DNA of 64,000 nucleotides from Cordylochernes scorpioides (lineage: Eukaryota > Arthropoda > Arachnida > Pseudoscorpiones > Chernetidae): assembly GCA_030710605.1 (NCBI GenBank), contig CP092870.1:12957991-13021990 (forward strand), given 5' to 3'. The translations under genes were made by a program, and so were the position numbers. The notes under the pieces are model-generated. The model made no database searches. It was not told where the DNA came from and was given only the letters and a program-made list of their open reading frames with translations. Below, in pieces: positions 21,447 through 30,487 of the stretch (its first letter is position 1; each line of letters starts with the position of its first letter).

Positions 21447-22040
21447 TTAACTTGAAACAAAGATATCATAAATTTCAGGAATTTCTATTTTTCTATTTAT
21501 GCTTTTAAGTTTGGTGGATACTATGGATTCTAACATTAATCTTTGGTGTAGGTTGGGTATGTTACGGTAATGGATAGTGGGGTGGTTGGTATTAAAAGAG
21601 TGGCCAGTGGATGCAACATGCTGATAGATGAGGGAACGTGGGTCTTTGTTATTATTGTTTCGGGTGTGTTCTGACATTCTAATGACGACGGTTCTACCTG
21701 TCTCACCCACATAAGTGGCGGAACAATGTTCGCATGAGACAGAGTAGACCGCCCCAGAAGAATCCAGAGGACTGAGTTGGGTACTAGTTTTTGTAATGGG
21801 GTGTCGGAGAAGTGAGTGGATACTGGGGGTATTAATGAAAAAGGTGCGAATGCCAAATGGCCTGATGAGACGGGAGATACTAACTGTTAAAGGAGAATAG
21901 GGCAACATGCAGGTAGTCCTGAAGACTGGGGGAGGATTGGAGGGGGCGGGAGAATAGGTATGTTTATTAATGAATGTTAGTGGATAGGAGGCGGCGGTGA
22001 GATGGGAGATGATACGGGCTTTTTCTGTGGTTTTAAAGAT
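21447..22040 (-). pseudogene. PLE ORF, 5'-truncated tandem copy
   Basis: Encodes the last ~197 residues including the full GIY-YIG domain, nearly identical to the intact copy (A-to-V and I-to-N changes noted). It is cut at 22040, where the inverted copy starts. It lacks the reverse transcriptase. Confidence 0.9.
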
Positions 22041-22594
22041 TCACCGCCGCCTCCTATCCACTAACATTCATTAATAAACATACCTATTCTCCCGCCCCCT
22101 CCAATCCTCCCCCAGTCTTCAGGACTACCTGCATGTTGCCCTATTCTCCTTTAACAGTTAGTATCTCCCGTCTCATCAGGCCATTTGGCATTCGCACCTT
22201 TTTCATTAATACCCCCAGTATCCACTCACTTCTCCGACACCCCATTACAAAAACTAGTACCCAACTCAGTCCTCTGGATTCTTCTGGGGCGGTCTACTCT
22301 GTCTCATGCGAACATTGTTCCGCCACTTATGTGGGTGAGACAGGTAGAACCGTCGCCATTAGAATGTCAGAACACACCAGAAACATTAATAACAAAGACC
22401 CACGTTCCCTCATCTATCAGCATGTTGCATCCACTGGCCACTCTTTTAATACCAACCACCCCACTATCCATTACCGTAACATACCCAACCTACACCAAAG
22501 ATTAATGTTAGAATCCATAGTATCCACCAAACTTAAAAGCATAAATAGAAAAATAGAAATTCCTGAAATTTATGATATCTTTGTTTCAAGTTAA
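22041..22594 (+). pseudogene. PLE ORF, 5'-truncated inverted copy
   Basis: Encodes the C-terminal ~184 residues with GIY-YIG on the plus strand. It pairs with 21447-22001 as a long palindrome around a 39-nt centre. Its stop is followed by the PLE 3' end to 22850. Confidence 0.9.
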
Positions 22595-22850
22595 TCTATT
22601 CCTTTTTTACATAGTTAAAATCTAGTATACAACATCTTATTACCATATCAATACAATAGTTACTTATTAAAAATTAAAAATTCTTACTGCTAAGTTATAA
22701 AAATTGTTTAATATGTAAATCATCCCTTGTATTTAGGTCGGTCTCTCGCCTTAATTTCTGTCAAACCTGTAGAAGGGCGTTTGCCCGAAAGCTCGTAACG
22801 TTTACAAATAAAAGATACCTATCTTCCAATTAATGATACGTTTTTCATAA

Positions 22851-23110
22851 ACTCTGATAATTATTCCGAAAGATACCGCAAACTCATCTTTATAATTCAG
22901 CTATACAAACTAGGTGTATATCATAGTTATAATACTCTGATAATTATTCCGAAAGATACCGCAAAGTCATCTTTATAATTCAGCTATACAAACTAGGTGT
23001 ATATCATAGTTATAATACTCTGATAATTATTCCGAAAGATACCGCAAACTCATCTTTATAATTCAGCTATACAAACTAGGTGTATATCATAGTTATAGCA
23101 CTCTGATCTT
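22851..23110 (+). repeat. 83-bp tandem array, right part
   Basis: Units at 22851, 22934, 23017 and a partial at 23100 continue the array interrupted by the PLE. Confidence 0.92.
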
Positions 23111-25089
23111 TTTTGAAATATTTATACAAATTTATTTTGAATAATAGCGATCAAATTCGAATAAAGCACATTCGAATAAAGTATTTGTGTGATTTTAGAA
23201 GTCACTTTTTTTAAACATTAACGAATGAATTAAAATTAAATAGAAGAGGAATTTACAGATGAAAAAAAGCCTTGTAGTCAAGTGAGATTTCAGATCCTAA
23301 ACCTCTAATGTTCTAAATATCTTAAAGTTAAAGAAAAATTGGAATACATAGAATATGAAATAAACGTTAAAAATCCACAATATGTTTGAATTACATCTTA
23401 TAGAATCAAATGGAATATTATTATCTACTTTGAATGCTATGATGATGTTTCCAAATGGTTTAGATTCCTTGTAAAACAAATAAAACCTTTGAATCCTTGC
23501 CCTAGTTCAGAAGCGAAAATAGACAAAAGAAATAGAATTCCAGAAGATGAGCGAACAACCTGAGAGCTTTAAAAAATAGAATCTGTGTCAGGGGATTGAA
23601 TCCCGTGGGGGAAACTCGGATCCAGGCGGTGAGGGGAAATACATTACTTCCCACTAGGGACTTGTGGTTGGGGGGTCGTTTCCAAAAGACTAGCGGTCCA
23701 TAGGCAGAACTGGACTTTTTCCTTTCAGAACTTCAATATATTACGTGGGAGGTAAAATCTCCCTCAATTACCCATGTAAATAATTCGTTTCCTCTTTTTT
23801 TTTATCTGAGCCCAAATAGCTCCTGTTAAGAAAATTGTTAAATTGCTGAGCAAACTTTGCCAAATACCTACCTAATAACACGTAACAAAATACGAAGAAA
23901 CAGTGATTGTCATTTGCATATTCGTATATATTTATATTCATATTTGGAATATATTAGAATAGTATTTCCATATACATAAATAAATATAATGAAAATACAT
24001 ATATAAATATATATATATGATAGTTATACACACGTGTATATACATATATACATAAAGCAATTGAATTTCGACAATTTGGCAGAAAATTGCGTTTTCGTGT
24101 AATGAAAAGTTAAAACATTCAAAAAGCAATACATGTATCTTAAATAAGAGATGCCTCACAGTTTAACATAGTGGGCCTGTTATAGGAGGATCTCTAGAAT
24201 GTTCTCAATCCTAGATATGTTTTTATGTTTTGAATATATTTTAGATTTTTTTTAAATTATAAATAGAACTTCAAATGGCTATGTATAGGGAAGAAACAGC
24301 TACATTAGACTTCCCAAGACCACAGCATATCGAAGTGGTCCTTCACTGGTCCTGTGAAGAAAGCTATGAATACATAAGAATACCGTCATTCACGAATCTA
24401 TTACTAAATGGGAAGAAGTAAATATATTCAACCTCAAACTACGACAGTCTTTCACCCAAGTGACATTTGAAAGATATGCCTGGTGAGGATCCTATGTATT
24501 ATAATATTGGAATTGAATAAAAGACACCCATGATAGCAAACACGCAAGTGATTGAACTTCGAGATCTCTGTGAGGAGCAAATCCTTCAAGGTATTGATAA
24601 AAATGAAGAAGGCCCAAGCTCTTCTATGCTTGAAGGGCCAATAGCACTTTTAGTTCGGGAATTTAACAAAATTCGATTTAGTTAAGAGCTTCCTGAAATA
24701 TGCAAATATCCCGACAACTCATTCAAGCTAAACATGGTCAAATTATTATATTTGGCATATGACATTTAGCCCATTATGCGAGAGATGCGTTGAGGTTGTC
24801 ACCTTTTATTGAATAGTGAAAGGACAATGATCCAAAGGTAGACTGAAGAAAGTATTTACGTTTAAAAAAAGCTTTATATTCTACCATATCCAAAGGTTTA
24901 ATATTGAAATAGATCAAACTTATGAGAAAATATATGTAAATTTGGCATAGAAAACCTTTTATATTTGACTAAAAACGTGAGCTGTCAACTTTGATGAATG
25001 TCCTCGAGAAGTCGACCTCTTATTTACATAATGTCACCCATGAGACTGTGATGTGGGATGGAAGAACCATTGAGACGGTTATGAATTCG
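23111..25089. other. Mostly AT-rich DNA, no confident gene
   Basis: No large ORF. A 51-codon ORF at 24530-24685 (MIANTQVIELRDLCEEQILQ...) has protein-like composition but no recognised domain and could be an exon or chance. GC-richer 23590-23720 contains a B-box-like GGATTGAATCCC without a tRNA fold. A TA-rich stretch lies at 24000-24050. Confidence 0.4.
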
Positions 25090-25101
25090 ACATTCACACC
25101 G

Positions 25102-25417
25102 TCGGTCGGTGGAAGGGTGGTCTGAACCGTTGGTTTTCGACCGCTACGACCCGGGTTCAAATTCCCGCATTAGGCACTTTTTTCTTATATAAAAAAATGC
25201 TCTAATTGCCCCCGATTCTTTCAAAGGTTCAACCCCACCAGCGAGTGCAAGTAACCAAACTGAATACTGGCACATTTTAAAGTGCAAATTCGAACTTCAT
25301 ATGTGTAGACATGTGTTGCACTTACAGTAAAAGCAGTCCCCTACTTCTACCCAACATTATTATCATGGCCTCTTGTACTGATAGTGTAGGATAAGAAAGC
25401 AAAAAAAAAAAAAAAAA
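25102..25417 (+). mobile_element. tRNA-derived SINE with poly(A) and target duplication
   Basis: About 316 bp flanked by 12-bp duplications ACATTCACACCG (25090-25101 and 25418-25429). The 5' ~75 bp have A-box-like GGTGGTCTGAACC and B-box GGGTTCAAATTCC with a tRNA-like layout. They are followed by T-rich sequence, an unrelated body and an 18-A tail. This is a standard Pol III SINE moved by a poly(A)-recognising LINE. The parent tRNA is unclear. Confidence 0.85.
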
Positions 25418-25758
25418 ACATTCACACCGATTTTAATGAGAACATAGCAGAACTCGAGAAGAACTTTTATAAATTTGAGTTAATAATATGAATAATTGAA
25501 GCAAGTATGCAAATAAGAAGCTGTTTTTAAAGCATAGGATAATATTCTATTCTTAATCATTTATCACAAGACAGGCCATATATAGACGAGAATTGAAGCT
25601 CTGCGTGAATTACACTATACTTCTCTGGTAACTCCAATATATTCTAATAATACAATTATTATTTTCTTGATATTAATAACACGTGGACCAATCTCTAATG
25701 CTTTCCTGCTCTATTATGGAACCAACACTCTCTCAAGTTGAAACCATGGTTCTCTGCA

Positions 25759-25940
25759 TCGCTTCTCAGCCTTTTGGATGAGATCAAGGTGTAGGATTTT
25801 CCCGGGCTCATCTACAACCGAGCCTTGGCGAGATGACCACTCTAGATCTGGAGGAAATGCCGATCCGAAGAAAGATTAGATGATCTTCCTACAGGAAGAC
25901 TTTTCGCCTGGATCAGGACCTAAAAAATAACTCTTTTTTT
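25759..25940 (+). pseudogene. U2 snRNA 5'-end chimera
   Basis: 25759-25795 matches the first ~36 nt of U2 snRNA: ATCGCTTCTCAGCCTTTTGG, then GAGATCAAGGTGTAG. There are three substitutions and one inserted G. After that the sequence departs from U2 into ~140 bp with paired segments, ending before a T-run at 25931. It could be a U2-headed SINE or a chimeric retrotranscript. It lacks the Sm and branch-point-pairing regions, so it is not a functional U2 gene. Confidence 0.6.
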
Positions 25941-26036
25941 TTTTTTGAAAAATTTTCTAACAATTATTCACTTTAACTTTAATTGTATATACCTTATAAT
26001 ATTGTTTTTAATATCCTCTATGTTAAAGATATATCT

Positions 26037-26383
26037 AAATACGAAACTATTATAGACGCGTATAATTCTTTTCAAAATAAAACAATTTCTACTGTCCTTA
26101 CTGCAATGGAAAAATTGATGGGAGGGTCTGGCTCATCAGTGGTGTACCCTCCCAGCGGTTTCGCCAGTTTAATCTACCATACCGCTGTTATATTGCATTT
26201 TTGGAACTTCCTTTTATAGTGATACTGATGCTAGACTCTTTGAATGGGTATTTTAGATGAACTATGGACATAAGTTTTTTCCATTGCAGTAAGGGCAGTA
26301 GAAATTGTTTTATTTTGAAAAGAATCATACGAGTCTATAATAGTTTCGTATTTTGATAACAGATAGCGCTAATGCATCTTAAT
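26037..26383. mobile_element. Fold-back element, family A
   Basis: 347 bp between 12-bp duplications AAAGATATATCT (26025-26036 and 26384-26395). The left inverted arm starts AAATACGAAACTATT. The right arm ends with TTTTGATAACAGATAGCGCT plus 13 nt. The permuted core on the minus strand uses CTGGC (26163-26167) and GCCAG (26128-26132). Confidence 0.82.
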
Positions 26384-26395
26384 AAAGATATATCT

Positions 26396-26605
26396 ATGAA
26401 AAAAGGCATCTCCTTATCGTGCAACTGAATATTGCTGATGGCTTGCGCCATCTATCAGAATAAATATAAACTATTCTCGTTGATTTTTAATTATTCCAGA
26501 ATTGGCCAAATACCCATTCTTGATTAATCAAGAAAAGCTAACCACGGACGCGTTTCGGGCTGTTGGCCCTCATCAGCGTGGTGCAAGCTGTATCTCAGCG
26601 ACCAA
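26396..26605 (-). mobile_element. Retrozyme-like element with hammerhead ribozyme
   Basis: 210 bp flanked by perfect AAAGATATATCT (26384-26395 and 26606-26617). On the minus strand it carries a canonical hammerhead near the 5' end and AGATGGCGC 49 nt from the 3' end. No ORF is credible. It resembles non-autonomous, hammerhead-bearing retrozymes associated with PLEs in animals. It shares its left duplication with the family A element beside it. Confidence 0.8.
26536..26589 (-). ncRNA. Type I hammerhead ribozyme, canonical
   Basis: Minus strand: stem I ACCACG (26582-26577) pairs with CGTGGT (26546-26541), plus an outer AGCT/AGCT helix across a TGC/T internal loop. The core is CTGATGA (26576-26570). 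Stem II is GGGC-CAACA-GCCC, followed by GAA. Stem III ACGCGT (26553-26548) is self-complementary, then C17 at 26547. Predicted cleavage is between 26547 and 26546. All core residues are consensus. The palindromic stem III implies a dimeric hammerhead, as known in PLEs and retrozymes. Confidence 0.88.
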
Positions 26606-26617
26606 AAAGATATATCT

Positions 26618-28889
26618 GTTGAATCCGTCCACTAAAATGTTTTATATCTGTTCTCCATGCATGGTTCCTGCATGTGCTAAGCTAGCCGTAAATGCTTTAA
26701 TAAAGAAATCAAGTGTTCTAAGTAATATTATCAATATTTGCCCATTTGATAAACTAGAATGGCGAATGGTTTTGATAAAATTACATATTATACCAAGCTT
26801 TACTACTATGTGTACATTCTTTTAAATAAATAATTTTTAATGAAGATAACAGATTTATCCATGATCTCGTTTTTCTTCAAAATTTATTATCAATTTCTAA
26901 AATAAACGATGGGAGAACCAAAATTTGAGGAAATTAAAAATCTGAGCAAAATAAATAGGGCTTCATCGTTTCCATTAGCAACCTGATGAACGATTATTAA
27001 GTAATCAAATATTAATTACCTAATTAATAAGGATATAATTAATTAAAATTTTATAAAGGGATCATTAAAGATATTTATTTAATAAATTTCCTGGCCAAGA
27101 AAATAGCGGGCGGGAGAGATAATGGTTTTATAGAAGAAGGATATCATTTGTCAATTTATTTTTGTCGGTTGGGTTTCTTTTCCCTTGGTTTCATACCAGC
27201 TTTACACTCGAACGATTTTTGCCATTTTTCAACCCTGACACAATCCTGCTCCTTCAAATTTATCTAGGGATTATAAAAAATACGTTTATTAAGATTGTTG
27301 AAGTGATAAAATGTGAGTCCTCTCCTATAAAAGGTGCAAAATAAATGGCTATTGTGTGTGACCAAAATAAACAAAATTTCAAATATTATTATTCCAAGAT
27401 ATTGAAAAATTATCCAAACTCAAATTTTAATACATCTGGAAAACATAACGAAGGCATGTATATCTTGATATTATTTTGAATCATTCGAATTATTATAGAG
27501 GCAACCTGCAACATGTATTTTTCCTAATTAGAAAATGTAATTTTGACAGGGTTGCACTCGCGTGAAAAGATTTCAGCGTTGTACGGTCTGTATAAGCGTG
27601 TGAATACATATATACATGCCCATCTCTAATATCTCACAGTTTTCTAGCATTTTTTTCAAAAACTCTGTAGTACTCGAGAAATGTTTGAATTGAAAAATGT
27701 TGCCCCTACCATTTAGTACAAGTTACCAAATAGACTCGGGCGCATTTCTAAGTGCTAAAGTCGAACTGCTTTCTAAGTGTGTTGAAATTGAAGTAATGAT
27801 CATGATTAATATGATCTGTATTTGGGACTGGTAAAATGCTGTGGGTGAAAATGCTTTCGTTCATTTTTTGGAGTGAAACGGATGTTCTTGTAGAAGTCGC
27901 GCAGAGGGGTATCAAAGAATTATCACACTCAAGGACAAAAAACTTAAACAAGTTTCATATTTTAATGTCGTCTATATTTTTTAAGGAAACAGAAGCATTT
28001 TTGTTTAAACTTGGTTATCTTGTCTTCAATAAAGGTCACTGTGTATCAAATATCTATCAGAGTTATTGACTAAATCCCAATATACATGCTGAAAGGTATA
28101 ACTTCTTTAAGTTTTGAGTGTATATGCGGTTTTCATTCCTATACATGGGAAACAATCTCTAACAAATACAATATATTTTTTCCTTGTGTGGCTTTGTCGA
28201 AATATCAATTCTGATGTGTTATGTATAAGGACTAAAATAACGACGGTTTCTAGCTCCATGCAGCTAGAATCTGAGGGTAACATTTAAACAGGGAAAATAA
28301 GCCATTTAATGAGAAAAATTTCACAAACAAATCTCCAAATTTAATCCTTTTTAATATACTTCCTCTTCAGAGAATAATTCCTTCTCTCTTTCACGGAAAA
28401 CACTTAATAAAATAATAAATATTTTAAAAAATAAAAAACTCTACTTCTATAATGAATTGTTTCTTGAACTCGGAGAAAAACTAAATTTAAATTAGACAGG
28501 CTCGGAACTTTTTCTTAATTGTTGAAAAGAGCAAGATGGTATTTTCTTGATTAAATTTCCTGTTTGTTTATACTTTTTTCTCACCTTTTTTTTTACATAT
28601 TTATTCGCTCTATTTATTCCTACCCAAGAGTGAATGTGTGTGCGAACAGGTTGAAATCTGTAGAGTCTATATTTACTCCCGTGTTATCTGAAATTCCATT
28701 TAGAGATTTGCTTCTTGAAATGTAATGATAATTTATATGGCAACGAATGATTTATCCTCTGAGACAATGCCTTTTTTATTTATTTATTAATCAATCATGC
28801 GCGATATTGAAATATTTGCGCCTATTACAAAGGAAAATAACAAAACAACAAACAAATTAAAACTTAGAATTAAATATTTACAAATTTAC
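26618..28889. other. AT-rich DNA, no gene seen
   Basis: Only short chance ORFs. A homeodomain-site-like cluster (TTAATTACC, TAATTAATAAGG, TAATTAATTAAAA) lies at 27010-27055, but composition alone could produce it. Confidence 0.35.
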
Positions 28890-29110
28890 CTATATTAATC
28901 GACAGACTTCATAAAATTTATAAAGACAAAGTAGCTGATGTAAGAGAGTTAAATCATTCAGATCAGAGAACAATCGATGTCTCATTTCAGCAAAGTTCGG
29001 ACAGTCATAGATAAGGTGAAGAGATGTTTGTTCAGTTTCTCTGCAGGAACAATTTGGTGTTTCTGGTAGATCTATTTTGTTTTTACTAAGTCAATGTTTG
29101 GGCATAAGTA
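28890..29110 (-). pseudogene. Non-LTR retrotransposon C-terminal fragment
   Basis: The minus-strand frame reads DLPETPNCSCRETEQTSLHL, then IYDCPNFAEMRHRL and about 26 further codons to a TAG at 28890-28892. This is the cysteine/histidine motif after RNase H in I/Jockey/R1-type elements. Stops upstream (near 29095) and loss of the rest show it is a relic. Confidence 0.6.
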
Positions 29111-29944
29111 AGAACTCTTGCTCTCCTTTCTATCGACATTTGGTTTCAAAATCGAACCTTTCTAAACCTATATAGTTTGATACATCAATTGTAAACGTTT
29201 TTTAGTAAATTCGATTCAAATTTTATACTGTTGGAATCCAGATATTCCCGCAGCGTTCATACACATGACGACTATATGAACTTGAAAACTATATTCTTAG
29301 CAGACTTAAAGGCACAGAAACAAGAATACGAATAAACAAACGACCTAAATCAAATTATATGAAACTAGAAGATATTTTATATAGGATAGAATATTAAATT
29401 TGTAAGACAATATTCATAAAAATAACTTCAGATAGAATAAAAGAACACAAATAAAGGATAATGGGAATAGGGAACCCTACAAAAATAGGTCTACATATAT
29501 TGGATCATAATCATAGCACCGACTTGGACCGAACACAGATGCTACCTATGGAAACTCAAAATTATTTTGAAAGACTATTTCTGGACGGATAGTAGTCTTA
29601 GAAAACAAAAGGAAATTTTGGCTACATGAATATATAAACCAAAAAGAATGAATGGCTAATAAAATGTCAAGAAAAGAAATGTTCAACAATTTTTATGAAA
29701 TTCATTTGAAACCACTTTGATATTTGTTTATATTTCCTTGTGTTTGGAGTGTCGACGCGCTGCACGATCTTCGAATTTTAATATCAGACCCTTTAGAATT
29801 TGGATACAAGAAAATAATAGAAAATAGTTTTCTTAAAATGTACGACAACGGGGGTCGCCGAAGCGTTAGAAATAAAATATAAAAAAGGTTGACATGAATC
29901 ATTTATGACTTAATTATAAAAGCAGCCTTCAAAATTCCTTTTAC
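29111..29944. other. AT-rich DNA, no gene seen
   Basis: May include more of the decayed non-LTR element on the minus strand, but no frame is readable. Confidence 0.3.
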
Positions 29945-29955
29945 ATATTTTGAAA

Positions 29956-30476
29956 TAGATGGAAAATTTTCCGGGAGGAAATTAATCCATAGAAGCAATG
30001 GGCGCTTCTCCCGTCAAAATAAACGTCAGAATCTGACGCCATCTATTGACCGTCTCCGCAACTAGTCACCGACCCGATGCCGCTAGTTGCGGCGACGGTC
30101 AATAGATGGCGTCAGATTCTGACGTTTATTTTGACGGGAGAAGCGCCCTTTGCTTCTATGGATTAATTTCCTCCCGGCAATTTTTCCATCTATGTTCTAG
30201 TCATAGATTTGGCCCAGCCACATTGCCAGCAAAACACCTCTTTGGTAGATTGTGAGGATTCCATTAGATCCCGTGTGGATCTCATGGAATAAAGTCCGCC
30301 CTAGACTGACGAGGGCTATTAGCCCGAAACCATGGTCTCTAGGTGGACGCTTATCAGTTTTCCAAAGCTGGTGTTATGGCTTTGTCACCGACCCGATGCC
30401 GCTAGTTGCCGCGACGGTCAATAGATGGCGTCAGATTCTGACGTTTATTTTGACGGGAGAAGCGCCCATTGCTTCT
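29956..30476 (+). mobile_element. Retrozyme-like element, family C, with hammerhead
   Basis: 521 bp flanked by perfect 11-bp duplications ATATTTTGAAA (29945-29955 and 30477-30487). It contains an inverted 3' end (29956-30060), a direct 3' end (about 30065-30185), a unique part with a canonical hammerhead, then a second direct 3' end (30384-30476). The two direct copies of GTCACCGACCCGATGCC lie about 320 bp apart, so the element is a partial dimer with one ribozyme per unit. ATAGATGGCGTCAG lies about 46 nt from the 3' end. No ORF. Confidence 0.85.
30294..30348 (+). ncRNA. Type I hammerhead ribozyme, canonical
   Basis: Stem I CCTAGA (30300-30305) pairs with TCTAGG (30338-30343). An outer GTCC/GGAC helix follows across a GC/T internal loop, the same shape as in the ribozyme at 26536. 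The core is CTGACGA (30306-30312). Stem II is GGGCT-ATT-AGCCC, then GAA. Stem III ACCATGGT (30329-30336) is self-complementary, then C17 at 30337. Predicted cleavage is between 30337 and 30338. All core positions fit the CUGANGA...GAAA...UH consensus. Confidence 0.9.
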
Positions 30477-30487
30477 ATATTTTGAAA

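Larger units (their letters stand above)
18493..22850 (-). mobile_element. Penelope-like element, composite insertion
   Basis: 4358 bp flanked by perfect 12-bp duplications ACTCTGATAATT (18481-18492 and 22851-22862) within an 83-bp array. There are three pieces. 18493-21158 is a full-length minus-strand copy with the ORF and 3' UTR. 21159-22040 is a tandem 5'-truncated minus-strand copy, so its 3' region lies upstream of the ORF as a pseudo-LTR. 22041-22850 is a 5'-truncated inverted copy. The pieces are almost identical. Tandem plus inverted truncated copies in one insertion are typical of PLE target-primed reverse transcription. Confidence 0.93.

Noticed and set aside
23590-23720. Possible tRNA gene (B-box-like GGATTGAATCCC)
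   Set aside because: No cloverleaf could be built around it and no A-box at the right distance.
26502-26825. 107-codon plus-strand ORF
   Set aside because: It crosses a TSD-bounded element antisense to the hammerhead and into unrelated AT-rich DNA; no protein features.
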